From assembly GCF_009913435.1 (NCBI RefSeq), contig NZ_CP047895.1, forward strand, positions 1,744,501-1,808,500: a DNA stretch of 64,000 nt. The letters are read 5' to 3'. Made by a program: the position numbers and the translations under genes. This DNA comes from Sphingomonas changnyeongensis (GTDB taxonomy: Bacteria > Pseudomonadota > Alphaproteobacteria > Sphingomonadales > Sphingomonadaceae). The notes beneath the pieces are model-generated. The model was given only the letters and a program-made list of their open reading frames with translations, was not told the DNA's origin and did no database searches. This document shows positions 29,147 to 37,025 of this stretch, piece by piece (within the stretch, counting starts at the first letter, position 1; each line of letters begins with the position of its first letter).

Positions 29147-29911
29147 TCAGCCGCCGGGCGGGGCCATCGCCACCCCGGCAGCGCCGGTTCGGGTGTCGAT
29201 GGCGATGATCCGCACCGCCCGCCCGGCGAGCGACGTTGCCGGGATCCGCGCGGCGAACATGCCGGTCTGCCCGGCATAATCGAGCCGGTGGCGCGCGCTT
29301 TCCCGGCCTGCGGCATCGATGATCACCGCCGACACCTCGAACCGGGCCGAATCCCACAGCCCGCCCGGTTCGATCGGGCAGCCGCACATCAGCATGACCC
29401 GCGCGGCGATGCGCGCCGATCCGTCCCGCTCCGGCGGCGCGGGCGGCGCGGGGCGCACGACCAGCCCCGGCAGTTCGAGCACGATCCCGTCGCCAAGCGT
29501 CGCCGACGCGCCGGGGACCAGCCAGCGCGTGACCGCCACGCTGACCGCCGATTGCGGATCGCTGACCGGTCCATAGGCGCTGATCTGGACAAGCTGTGGC
29601 CGGTCGAGATCGAGCGTCGCGCGGAACGCGGCGGTGCCGTCATCGGCGAGCGCCGCCCCGCGCGGCTGCGGCCCCATGATGCGGGCAGTGTCGCCGGTGC
29701 CGCCGCTCGTCGGCCCTTCGGCCAGCAGCCGCCCGGTCGCGGCGTCGGCGATCCGCACCATCGCCCCGCCCATCGACGAGCCGACATATTTGCCGCCCTG
29801 GCTGAGCACGCGGACCGTTACTGGCGTCGGCTCGGCCGCAGCGGGCAGAACGGGCAGGGCCGCCGCCAGCACGCCCGGCAGCAGGTGTCGCAAGATGCTG
29901 AGATCGGTCAT
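29147..29911 (-). CDS. Unknown exported beta-rich protein
   Basis: A 254-residue protein whose first 26 residues (RHLLPGVLAAALPVLPAAAE in part) form a signal peptide. The mature protein is rich in Val, Thr, Gly and short beta strands: VTVRVLSQGGKYVGSSMGG, LDRPQLVQISAYGPV and DYAGQTGMFAARIPAT. An isolated MCGCP motif lies near residue 174. It looks like a periplasmic domain with immunoglobulin-like strands, but I recognise no named family. The ATG at 29911 is preferred over 29968 because it directly precedes the signal peptide. It converges on the SH3 gene across 42 bp. No functional context is visible. Confidence 0.6.
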   Translation of the reverse strand: MTDLSILRHLLPGVLAAALPVLPAAAEPTPVTVRVLSQGGKYVGSSMGGAMVRIADAATGRLLAEGPTSGGTGDTARIMGPQPRGAALADDGTAAFRATLDLDRPQLVQISAYGPVSDPQSAVSVAVTRWLVPGASATLGDGIVLELPGLVVRPAPPAPPERDGSARIAARVMLMCGCPIEPGGLWDSARFEVSAVIIDAAGRESARHRLDYAGQTGMFAARIPATSLAGRAVRIIAIDTRTGAAGVAMAPPGG

Positions 29912-30044
29912 CGGGTGGTGGTCCTTTGCCTGTGTCGTCCCGTGTGCGGCGAAGCGCCGGGTCGCCACAGCCTAGCAGCGCGGTCCCGGCTGCGGAAATA
30001 CGCACCGGCCGCTGTGACAGACGAACCGATCTGGCACATGCAAC

Positions 30045-30073
30045 TTGACAAAAACGGCCATATGCGCTAGAAG
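30045..30073 (+). promoter_or_regulatory. Candidate sigma-70-type promoter for the terminase pair
   Basis: TTGACA (30045-30050), a 17-base spacer and TAGAAG (30068-30073) precede the small-subunit start by about 65 bases, in a locally AT-rich stretch. The -35 is perfect and the -10 matches 4 of 6, so this is one of the better promoters in the window. It is inferred from consensus only. Confidence 0.45.
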
Positions 30074-30137
30074 TATAAGACTTGGCCGTGATTTGCTCCG
30101 GCCATGGCCCCATCCTTCCCCTTTATTGGATATCGCC

Positions 30138-30611
30138 ATGACCGAACGGCAATTCCGGCCGTCGCGGCGCTTTGCCGGCGCTGCGCGGACCCGTTTTCTC
30201 GATGCGCTGGCGGGGTGTGCGACCGTCCGTGACGCCGCGCGCGCTGCCGGCGTCTCGGCCGACACCGTCTATCGCCACCGGCTGCGCGATGCCGGATTCC
30301 GGGCCGATTGGGCGCGCGCGATCGACCAGGCCTATGCCCGCATCGAGGCCGAACTGATCGGCGATGCCGCCGCCGCCCTGACCGGCGTGGCCGCTGCAGC
30401 ACCGGAAGATGGTCTGCCGGCCCATGTCGTCCCGTCTTCTGACAAACTGGTCTGGGACCGGGCGCTGCAATTGCTGCGGCTGCACCGGACGGGCGCGCGC
30501 GTGGATTCCGATGCGGCCGGCCAAAAGGGCAGCACCATGCCGGTGGAAGAGGCGCGAGCACGGCTGCTCGCCCGGCTGGCGGCGATGGGCCTGATCGGAC
30601 GGGCGGACTGA
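30138..30611 (+). CDS. Terminase small-subunit-like helix-turn-helix protein
   Basis: A 157-residue protein with an N-terminal helix-turn-helix: FLDALAGCATVRDAARAAGV followed by SADTVYRHRLRDAGFRADWA, the arrangement by which phage and gene-transfer-agent small terminases bind DNA. The middle is helical (ARIEAELIGDAAAALTG) and the C-terminus ends RARLLARLAAMGLIGRAD. The ATG at 30138 is preceded by an AT-rich leader with a promoter candidate. It lies 38 bp upstream of the large terminase gene, which supports the assignment; by itself the HTH would also allow a transcription regulator. Confidence 0.65.
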   Translation: MTERQFRPSRRFAGAARTRFLDALAGCATVRDAARAAGVSADTVYRHRLRDAGFRADWARAIDQAYARIEAELIGDAAAALTGVAAAAPEDGLPAHVVPSSDKLVWDRALQLLRLHRTGARVDSDAAGQKGSTMPVEEARARLLARLAAMGLIGRAD

Positions 30612-30649
30612 CCGGCAGCGTTGTGGCGCGTGCATATGGGGGGATTGGC

Positions 30650-31969
30650 ATGACCGGAACCAGATCGATCAAGGACGATCCGCGCACATGGCTGGAGGCG
30701 TTGCGCGGCCTGCCCCCCGATGCCGTGCTGAAGGCTTTGCGCACCCTGCCCGAGGCGGTGTCGTTCGCGCTTGCCGATGACTGGCACAGCTTTGCACTTG
30801 ACGGGCAGCGGCCGCCGCCCGGCGACTGGCGGATCTGGCTGCTGATGGCGGGGCGCGGCTATGGCAAGACGCGCGCCGGGGCGGAATGGGTGTCGGCGCT
30901 GGCGCGTGCCGATGGCCGGCTGCGCATCGCGCTCGTTGGCGCGACGCTCGACGATGTGCGCCAGGTGATGGTGGAGGGCGAAAGCGGCATCCTCGCCGTT
31001 GCCCGCGCGCATGAACGGCCGCGCTGGTATCCCAGCCGCCGGCTGCTGCGCTTCTGTTCGGGGCGGAGGCCTATGCCTATTCGGCGGAACGGCCTGACAG
31101 CCTCAGGGGTCCGCAGCATCATCATGGCTGGTGCGACGAACTGGCCAAATGGCGGCGTGCCGATGCGGCCTGGGACAATCTGCGCCTGGGCCTGAGGCTG
31201 GGCGCGGACCCGCGCGTGCTCATCACCACCACGCCCCGGCCCACGCCGCTGATCCAGCGCATTCTGGGCCTGCCCGATACGGCTGTGGCGCGCGGGCGGA
31301 CCGCGCAGAACCCGCATCTGGCAGCCTCGGTGCGCGCCGATCTGCAGGCCAGCTATGGCGGCACCCGGCTCGGCCGGCAGGAACTGGATGGCGAGATGCT
31401 CGCCGATATCGAGGGCGCGCTGTGGAGCCGCGCGGCGATCGAGGCGGCGCGGCGGCCCCGGCCGGCGGCGCTCGCCCGCGTGGTGATCGGCGTCGATCCG
31501 CCGGCCAGCGCGGGGGCGTGTGCGGGCTGGTCGTGGCCGGGGCCGATATGGCCGGGCGGCTTTACGTGCTGGGCGATGCCAGCCTGTCGGCGCCGCCGCA
31601 TGGCTGGGCCGCCGCCGTCGCCGTCGCCGCGCGCGACTGGCAGGCCGATCTGGTGGTGGCCGAGGCCAATCAGGGCGGGGACATGGTGGGGCGGTGCTCG
31701 CCGCCGCCGATGTCGCGCTGCCGGTGCGGCTGGTTCATGCCAGCCGGGGCAAATCGGCGCGGGCCGAACCGGTGGCGCTGCTGTTCGAGCGCGGGCTGGC
31801 GCATCTGGCCGGGCGCTTCCCGGCACTTGAGGACCAGATGGCCGGGCTGCTGGCGGGCGGCGGCTATGCCGGGCCGGGCAGCAGCCCCGACCGGGCCGAT
31901 GCGATGGTGTGGGCGATGACCGCGCTGATGGGCGGCGCACGGCCCCGTGCAGGCGTGCGTCGCCTTTGA
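30650..31969 (+). CDS. Gene-transfer-agent-like large terminase / DNA-packaging ATPase (three one-base frameshifts)
   Basis: Restored length is 440 residues. PPGDWRIWLLMAGRGYGKTR contains the Walker A loop and is highly characteristic of the DNA-packaging ATPase of alphaproteobacterial gene transfer agents and related phages; ALVGATLDDVRQVMVEGESG follows, and the nuclease part shows VVIGVDPPASAGG (metal Asp). The frame is lost at G runs 31060-31063, 31512-31516 and 31688-31691. One base at each reads through to LVHASRGKSARAEPVALLF and the stop at 31967-31969. No portal, protease or capsid gene follows: the next gene is a TonB receptor. It is either an orphan remnant of such a cluster or a split locus. 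The three breaks share the G-run pattern seen in essential genes nearby. Confidence 0.78.
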
Positions 31970-31989
31970 CGATGAACCGCGCCATAATT

Positions 31990-32020
31990 GCTATTGCGAA
32001 TCTATCTCATTCGCAATAGC
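31990..32020. promoter_or_regulatory. Palindromic operator, Fur-like
   Basis: Perfect 12-base arms GCTATTGCGAAT and ATTCGCAATAGC flank a 7-base CTATCTC centre, ten bases before the TonB-receptor start. The core GCGAAT...CTCATTCGC resembles proteobacterial Fur boxes with ATTGC-type flanks. Position over the start region fits repression. The binding protein is inferred. Confidence 0.6.
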
Positions 32021-32029
32021 AGCCGGGAC

Positions 32030-34225
32030 ATGCTCATCTCCTCGCTCCTTGCCGCGGCCGCCAATGCCGCTCTCGCCGCCGCCCACGCCGCCGCCGACGC
32101 CGCGCCCGCCGCCGAAGCCGGTCCGGTCATCACCGTCACCGCCACCCGCGAACCGCGCAGCGTCGACGAGGTGCCGGCGATCGTCACCGTGATCGACGCC
32201 AACCGGATCGCCGATGAACTGGCGAGCGACGTGCGCGATCTGGTCCGCTTTGAACCCGGCATCACCGTGCGCCGCGCGCCCAGCCGCTTCGGCGCGGCGT
32301 TCGGATCGACGGGGCGCGACGGCAATTCCGGGATCAACATCCGCGGGATCGAGGGCAACCGCGTGCTCATCCAGGTCGATGGCGTGCGCGTGCCCGACGG
32401 GTTCGAATTCGGCGCCCAGGCGGCCGGGCGCGGTGATTATGTCGATCTGGGGCTGATCAAGTCGGTCGAGATCCTGCGCGGCCCGGCCTCGGCGCTCTAT
32501 GGCAGCGACGGGCTGGCCGGGGCGATCAGCTTCCAGACCAGCGATCCCGAGGATCTGCTGACCGGCGGCCAGGATTTTGCCGGCAGCGCGCGCGCCGCTT
32601 ATGACAGCGCCGATCAGCAATGGTCGAACACCGCGATCCTGGCCGGCCGGTCGGGCGACTGGTCCGCGCTCATCGCCTATACGCGGCGCGACGGGCAGGA
32701 ACTGGATAATCAGGGCACCAATGATGCGCCCAACGCCAATCGCACCACCCCCAATCCGCAGGACACGGGCGGCAATGCGGTGCTCGGCAAGCTGGTCTGG
32801 GCGCCCGATGCCGCCAACCGCATCCGCCTGACCGCCGAATATAATGACAACCGCATAGCGACCAATGTGCTAAGCGGGGTCGCCCCCGTGGCGACGGCGG
32901 CGACCAGCGTGATCGGGCTGACGGCGCGCGACACGGTCAGCCGCCACCGCGTCTCGCTCGACTGGCGGCGCGAAAGCGACGGCGCGATCCGCTTCCTGCA
33001 GGCAAGCCTCTGGTATCAGGACGGCGAGAACCGCCAGTTCACCGCCGAGGACCGCAACACCGCCGCCGACCGCACCCGGCTCAACACCTTCAACAACCGC
33101 GTCATCGGTGCGGCGCTCGAGCTGCGCTCGACGCTCACCACCGGCCCGATCAGCCACAGCCTCGTCTATGGCGCGGACGGCTCGATCACCCGTCAGAACG
33201 GGCTGCGCGACGGCACGGTGCCGCCGGCCGGCGAGACCTTCCCGACGCGGGCGTTCCCGACCACCGATTTCACGCTCGCCGGGCTGTTCCTGACCGACGA
33301 GATCCGCATCGCCGACGGGGCGGTGACGCTGTTTCCCGCGCTCCGGTTCGATCATTTCTCGCTCGATCCGCGCGCCGATGCGCTGCTGCCGCAATTCCGC
33401 GCGGCCGAACAGAGCGGATCGCGCCTGTCGCCCAAGCTTGGCGCGACGGCGCGGCTGGGTGGAGGGCTCAGCCTGTTCGGCCAATATGCGCAGGGGTTCC
33501 GTGCCCCGTCGCCGACCCAGGTCAACAACTTCTTCTCCAACCCGCTGCAGAACTATATCTCGATCGCCAATCCCGAGCTGAGGCCGGAAACCAGCGCGAC
33601 GGTCGAGGGCGGGGTGCGGTTCGGCAGCCGCGAGGTGTCGGCCAGCGTCACCGCATTCCAGGCGCGCTACCGGCGCTTCATCGCCCAGCAGCTGGTGGGC
33701 GGCACGCTGACCCCGACCGATCCGGGTGTGTTCCAGTTCGTCAATCTCGACCGGGTGCGGATCAATGGCTGGGAAGGGCGGCTCGACTGGCGCAGCCGTT
33801 CGGGCGTGACCACGCGCTTTGCCATCGCCTATGCCAAGGGCGATGTGATCGCCCCCGATGGCGGCCGCAGCCCGCTGGTGACGATCAACCCGGTCAATGT
33901 CGTGGTCGGGGCCGGCTATCGCGATCCGGGCGGGCGGTTCGGCGGCGAACTGATCCTGACGTCGAGCGCGCGCAAGGCCGCCGACCGCGCCGACGGGCTG
34001 TGCACCGGGCCGTGTTTCCGCCCCGAAGGCTTCACCATCCTTGATGTGACGGCGTTCTGGCGGCTGTCGCCTGCGCTCACCCTGCGCGCCGGCATCTTCA
34101 ACCTGACCGACGCCAAACATGCGTGGTGGGCCGATGTCCGCGGCCTGCCCGCCAGCTCGACGATCACCGACGCCTTCACCCAGCCCGGCCGCAATGTCAG
34201 CGCATCGATCACCGCGCGCTTCTGA
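32030..34225 (+). CDS. TonB-dependent receptor, probably for heme/iron source
   Basis: A 731-residue outer-membrane receptor. The ATG at 32030 starts a short signal-like region rich in Ala, then the TonB-proximal PVITVTATREPRSVDEVPAI; a TTG-initiated longer frame would run through the operator and is rejected. The plug contains INIRGIEGNRVLIQVDGVRV and EILRGPASALYGSDGLAGAI, and the barrel ends SASITARF. The stretch AQGFRAPSPTQ followed by ANPELRPETSATVEGG (FRAP and NPEL boxes) is shared with heme/hemoglobin receptors, although the His usually found between those boxes is not seen. A Fur-like palindrome overlaps its leader and DUF6607 follows, so iron regulation is likely. Confidence 0.85.
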   Translation: MLISSLLAAAANAALAAAHAAADAAPAAEAGPVITVTATREPRSVDEVPAIVTVIDANRIADELASDVRDLVRFEPGITVRRAPSRFGAAFGSTGRDGNSGINIRGIEGNRVLIQVDGVRVPDGFEFGAQAAGRGDYVDLGLIKSVEILRGPASALYGSDGLAGAISFQTSDPEDLLTGGQDFAGSARAAYDSADQQWSNTAILAGRSGDWSALIAYTRRDGQELDNQGTNDAPNANRTTPNPQDTGGNAVLGKLVWAPDAANRIRLTAEYNDNRIATNVLSGVAPVATAATSVIGLTARDTVSRHRVSLDWRRESDGAIRFLQASLWYQDGENRQFTAEDRNTAADRTRLNTFNNRVIGAALELRSTLTTGPISHSLVYGADGSITRQNGLRDGTVPPAGETFPTRAFPTTDFTLAGLFLTDEIRIADGAVTLFPALRFDHFSLDPRADALLPQFRAAEQSGSRLSPKLGATARLGGGLSLFGQYAQGFRAPSPTQVNNFFSNPLQNYISIANPELRPETSATVEGGVRFGSREVSASVTAFQARYRRFIAQQLVGGTLTPTDPGVFQFVNLDRVRINGWEGRLDWRSRSGVTTRFAIAYAKGDVIAPDGGRSPLVTINPVNVVVGAGYRDPGGRFGGELILTSSARKAADRADGLCTGPCFRPEGFTILDVTAFWRLSPALTLRAGIFNLTDAKHAWWADVRGLPASSTITDAFTQPGRNVSASITARF

Positions 34226-34274
34226 CCGGCTCGGCAGCTTGCCATCCAAACACCAGAAAATGGGGAGAAAAAAC

Positions 34275-35312
34275 ATGAAACTCAGGCATATGCTGCTTGC
34301 CGCAGCCCTTATCCTCAGCCCCTTTGCCGGGGTGGCGGTGGCCGATCCCGGCCGGGCGGGCCAAGAATCGAAGGGCCAGGAATCGGCGGGCCAGGACTTG
34401 GCAGTGCAGTCGCCGCGTCTGGGCGCGGACGAGGCGGCGGCCTTTGCCGCCGACCGGGCGGCGATCCTTGCCATGGCCGGCGATTACCGCGTCCGCTTCG
34501 ACATGCAGGAAGCGACCGCATGGGCCGAAGGCTATCAGCCGCTCGACCGCAAAATCTCCGGCGGGCACGAGATCGTCCGGGTGATCGAGGACAGCGGCCG
34601 GCATATCAAGCTGCAGCATCTGCTGGTCGTCAGCCATGACGGCAAAAGCCATGTCATCAAGCATTGGCGGCAGGACTGGACCTATGAGCCGGAAACCGTG
34701 CTCACCTATCAGGGCAAGGGCCGCTGGGCGCTGACCCCGGTCGGCGCGGGCGAGCGGCGCGGGGCATGGTCGCAGACCGTCTGGCAGACCGACGATTCGC
34801 CGCGTTACGGCGGGGTCGGGCGCTGGACGCTCACGGGCGGCGTGCCGCGCTGGCGCTCGGGCTGGACGTGGCGGCCGCTCGCGCGGCGTGATGCGGTGCG
34901 GAAGCCCGTCTATGACCGCTATCTGTCGATCAACCGCCATTCACCGGCCCCCGGCGGCGGCTGGATCCACTGGCAGGACAATCTGAAAATGGGTGCCGAG
35001 ACCGCCGGCGGCCCGCCCCGGCCGATCGTGCAGGAATATGTGCTCAACAGCTATAGCCGCTTTGGCGATTATGACGTCGCGGCCGGCGACAGCTATTGGC
35101 TGAAGACCAAGGACTATTGGGCCGGTGTGCGCGCGGCGTGGGACGAGGCGATTGCGCGCGGCCGCGGCGTCAATGTGGCCGAAGAGGCGGAGACCGGCTC
35201 CGTCGTCGCCGCGCGGCTGATGGAACTGGCCGATGAGGTTGCAGCCGAAAAGCGCGCGGCCCGCCCGGCGGTGGCCGAGGCGCGGGCGCTGATCGCCAGG
35301 CACAGCCGGTAA
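34275..35312 (+). CDS. DUF6607-like exported protein, partner of the iron receptor
   Basis: A 345-residue protein with a signal peptide (MLLAAALILSPFAGVAVA inside residues 6-23). The mature part has many Trp and Tyr: KHWRQDWTYEPETVLTYQG, WSQTVWQTDDSPRYGGVGR, RKPVYDRYLSINRHSPAPGG and WIHWQDNLKMG. It resembles the DUF6607 family, which I associate with TonB heme-type receptor loci; this family name is from memory and moderately sure. The biochemical role is unknown. GGGGAGA lies seven bases before the ATG at 34275. It begins 50 bp after the receptor, so the Fur-like operator probably controls both. A strong terminator follows at 35344. Confidence 0.7.
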   Translation: MKLRHMLLAAALILSPFAGVAVADPGRAGQESKGQESAGQDLAVQSPRLGADEAAAFAADRAAILAMAGDYRVRFDMQEATAWAEGYQPLDRKISGGHEIVRVIEDSGRHIKLQHLLVVSHDGKSHVIKHWRQDWTYEPETVLTYQGKGRWALTPVGAGERRGAWSQTVWQTDDSPRYGGVGRWTLTGGVPRWRSGWTWRPLARRDAVRKPVYDRYLSINRHSPAPGGGWIHWQDNLKMGAETAGGPPRPIVQEYVLNSYSRFGDYDVAAGDSYWLKTKDYWAGVRAAWDEAIARGRGVNVAEEAETGSVVAARLMELADEVAAEKRAARPAVAEARALIARHSR

Positions 35313-35343
35313 ACGCCTGAACGGGCGCTGATCCCCCAAACTG

Positions 35344-35403
35344 GCCCGCCCCGCTGTCCCGGCTCTGGCTGCCGGGCAGAGCCACGGGGCGGGCATCCTT
35401 TTG
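35344..35403 (+). terminator. Intrinsic terminator after the receptor-DUF6607 unit
   Basis: Stem GCCCGCCCCG (35344-35353) pairs with CGGGGCGGGC (35385-35394) around a long loop that itself contains a GGCTCTG/CAGAGCC hairpin, followed by ATCCTTTT. It lies 31 bases past the DUF6607 stop. Confidence 0.7.
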
Positions 35404-35466
35404 CGCGCCCGCTTGCAAGGCGGCCGCCGCAATGTCACCTTGCCGTCATCGCAGCCGTTCGGGGGG

Positions 35467-35801
35467 ATGAGCATGCACAGGGGCAGGAGTTTTTCTCAGG
35501 CGCGGGCGCAACGCCCGGCGGGTCTGGCCCGCGCAGCTTTGCCGCCCGCGTCGACACGCCGGCATTTCGCGACGAACTGGCCCGTGCCCGCGCCCATGTC
35601 GCGGCGCTGGAGGCGGAATATCGCGCCGCCGCCGCAAGGGCGCGCACCGGTGCGGATGCCGTCCGGCCGGATGCGGGGCCTGCCCCTCTGCTTGGCCGGT
35701 CGCCCATCGACCGGGCCTGCAATGCCGCGATCTGGGCGGTGATCGCGCTGCCTGTGGTGCTGGGCATCGCGGCGCTGGTCCGCCGGCTGATTTTCGGCTG
35801 A
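35467..35801 (+). CDS. Small protein with coiled coil and C-terminal membrane helix (probable frameshift)
   Basis: No intact frame has a good start, but adding one G in the run 35480-35483 links the ATG at 35467 to a coherent 111-residue protein ending at 35801. It starts MSMHRGQEFFSGAGATPGG, continues DTPAFRDELARARAHVAAL (a heptad-like coiled-coil segment) and finishes with the hydrophobic NAAIWAVIALPVVLGIAALV before RRLIFG. This looks like a tail-anchored inner-membrane protein. I recognise no family. It stands alone between a terminator and the convergent EamA gene. Confidence 0.5.
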
Positions 35802-35834
35802 CCGGTCCCTGACTGACTGGCGCAGGAGCGCGGC

Positions 35835-36836
35835 TCAGCGCGGAGCGGGTTCGGCTCCGGTTTCGGGCCCGTCCCCGCCTTCGACCTCGTCCCCGCCGTC
35901 GACCTCGTCCTCGCCTTCGACCTCGGCAATGTCCGCCGGGCCGGCGGCGCTGGTCGCGCGGCGCTTCAGCCGGTGCTCGCGATAGACGATGTAGAGCCCG
36001 CTGCCGATGATCAGCGGCGCACCTGCCCATAAGGTCGGGCCGGGAACGGTGCCGAACACCAGCCAGCCGATCAGCGCTGCCCAGATCAGGTTCGAATAAT
36101 CGATCGGCAGCACCACCGACACCGGTGCCAGCCGCAGCGACGCGGTCAGGCCCAGCTGCGCGAGCGCCCCGGTGATGCCGAGCGCGAGCAGCAGGCCGAA
36201 GGTCGGCACGTCATGCACCCTGGCGGCGACCGGCATGGCGAGCGCGAGCGCCGCCGTGCCCATCACCGTGAACCAGAACACCGTCGTGGTCGCGCTTTCC
36301 GTCCGCCCGATCTGGCGCAGCGTGATGCTGACCCCGGCCACCACCAGCGCCGCCGTCAGCCCGACCGCGACCCCCAGCGGCGGCAGCGCGGCATTGCGTG
36401 GATCGACCACCAGCGCCACGCCGACAAAGCCGACCACCACCGCCGACCAGCGGTGCCGGCCGACCTTTTCCTTCAGGATCAGCGCCGACAGGATGGTGGC
36501 GAAGATCGGCGTGGTGAACAGGATGACCGTCGCCTCGGCGAGCGGCAGCAGCAGATAGGTGCTGAAGTTGAGCGCCATGCCGGTGAGACCGATCAGCGTG
36601 CGCCAGCCATGCGCGCCCAGCCTTTTGGTGCGTACCGACGCCAGGCCGGGGCCGGCCCACAGCCAGCCGAGCACCAGCGGCAGCGCCAGCGCCTGGCGGT
36701 AGAAGATGCTCTCGACGAGCGACACGTCATGCGCCTCGACGAGCTTGACGAGCGTGAACATGATGGTGAGCGCAATCGCTGCGGCAAGCCGGATCAGGAT
36801 CGCAAGCAAGGGGCGTTCGGCGCGCATCGCAGCCAT
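35835..36836 (-). CDS. EamA/DMT-family transporter
   Basis: A 333-residue membrane protein with ten hydrophobic segments in two EamA repeats. It has the typical FYRQALALPLVLGWL after helix 2, LNFSTYLLLPLAEATVILF with FTTPIFATILSALILKEKVG in repeat one, and LRLAPVSVVLPIDYSNLIWA in repeat two. The family exports metabolites or amino acids, but this one's substrate is unknown. The ATG at 36836 starts MAAMRAERPL; the frame stays open far upstream only because that strand is antisense to mmsA. The C-terminal cytoplasmic tail is acidic and repetitive (EVEGEDEVDGGDEVEGGDG), from a 15-base DNA repeat at about 35870-35930. Confidence 0.85.
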   Translation of the reverse strand: MAAMRAERPLLAILIRLAAAIALTIMFTLVKLVEAHDVSLVESIFYRQALALPLVLGWLWAGPGLASVRTKRLGAHGWRTLIGLTGMALNFSTYLLLPLAEATVILFTTPIFATILSALILKEKVGRHRWSAVVVGFVGVALVVDPRNAALPPLGVAVGLTAALVVAGVSITLRQIGRTESATTTVFWFTVMGTAALALAMPVAARVHDVPTFGLLLALGITGALAQLGLTASLRLAPVSVVLPIDYSNLIWAALIGWLVFGTVPGPTLWAGAPLIIGSGLYIVYREHRLKRRATSAAGPADIAEVEGEDEVDGGDEVEGGDGPETGAEPAPR

Positions 36837-37025
36837 TAATCGGGCCTCCTGAGGTCGAGCCCGGCCATCATCTCCGCTCTCATCTCTCCCTCTTGTGCGG
36901 AATCGGCGGACGGCGCTAGGGGCCGGGTAAGAAAAGCACGAAACAAAATTGCGTCCCCCTTCGCCGTCCCCGGACGGCAGCAGGCAGATCGCCGCCTCGG
37001 CGGCAGCAGGAGAGTTGACCGGCTT

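Noticed and set aside
30650..31969. Programmed frameshifting in the large terminase
   Set aside because: Three breaks all follow the same one-G-missing pattern as essential non-phage genes in the window, and no slippery heptamer plus structure is evident.
30138..31969. Complete prophage
   Set aside because: No integrase, attachment repeats, capsid, tail or lysis gene is present, and the flanks are ordinary chromosomal genes.
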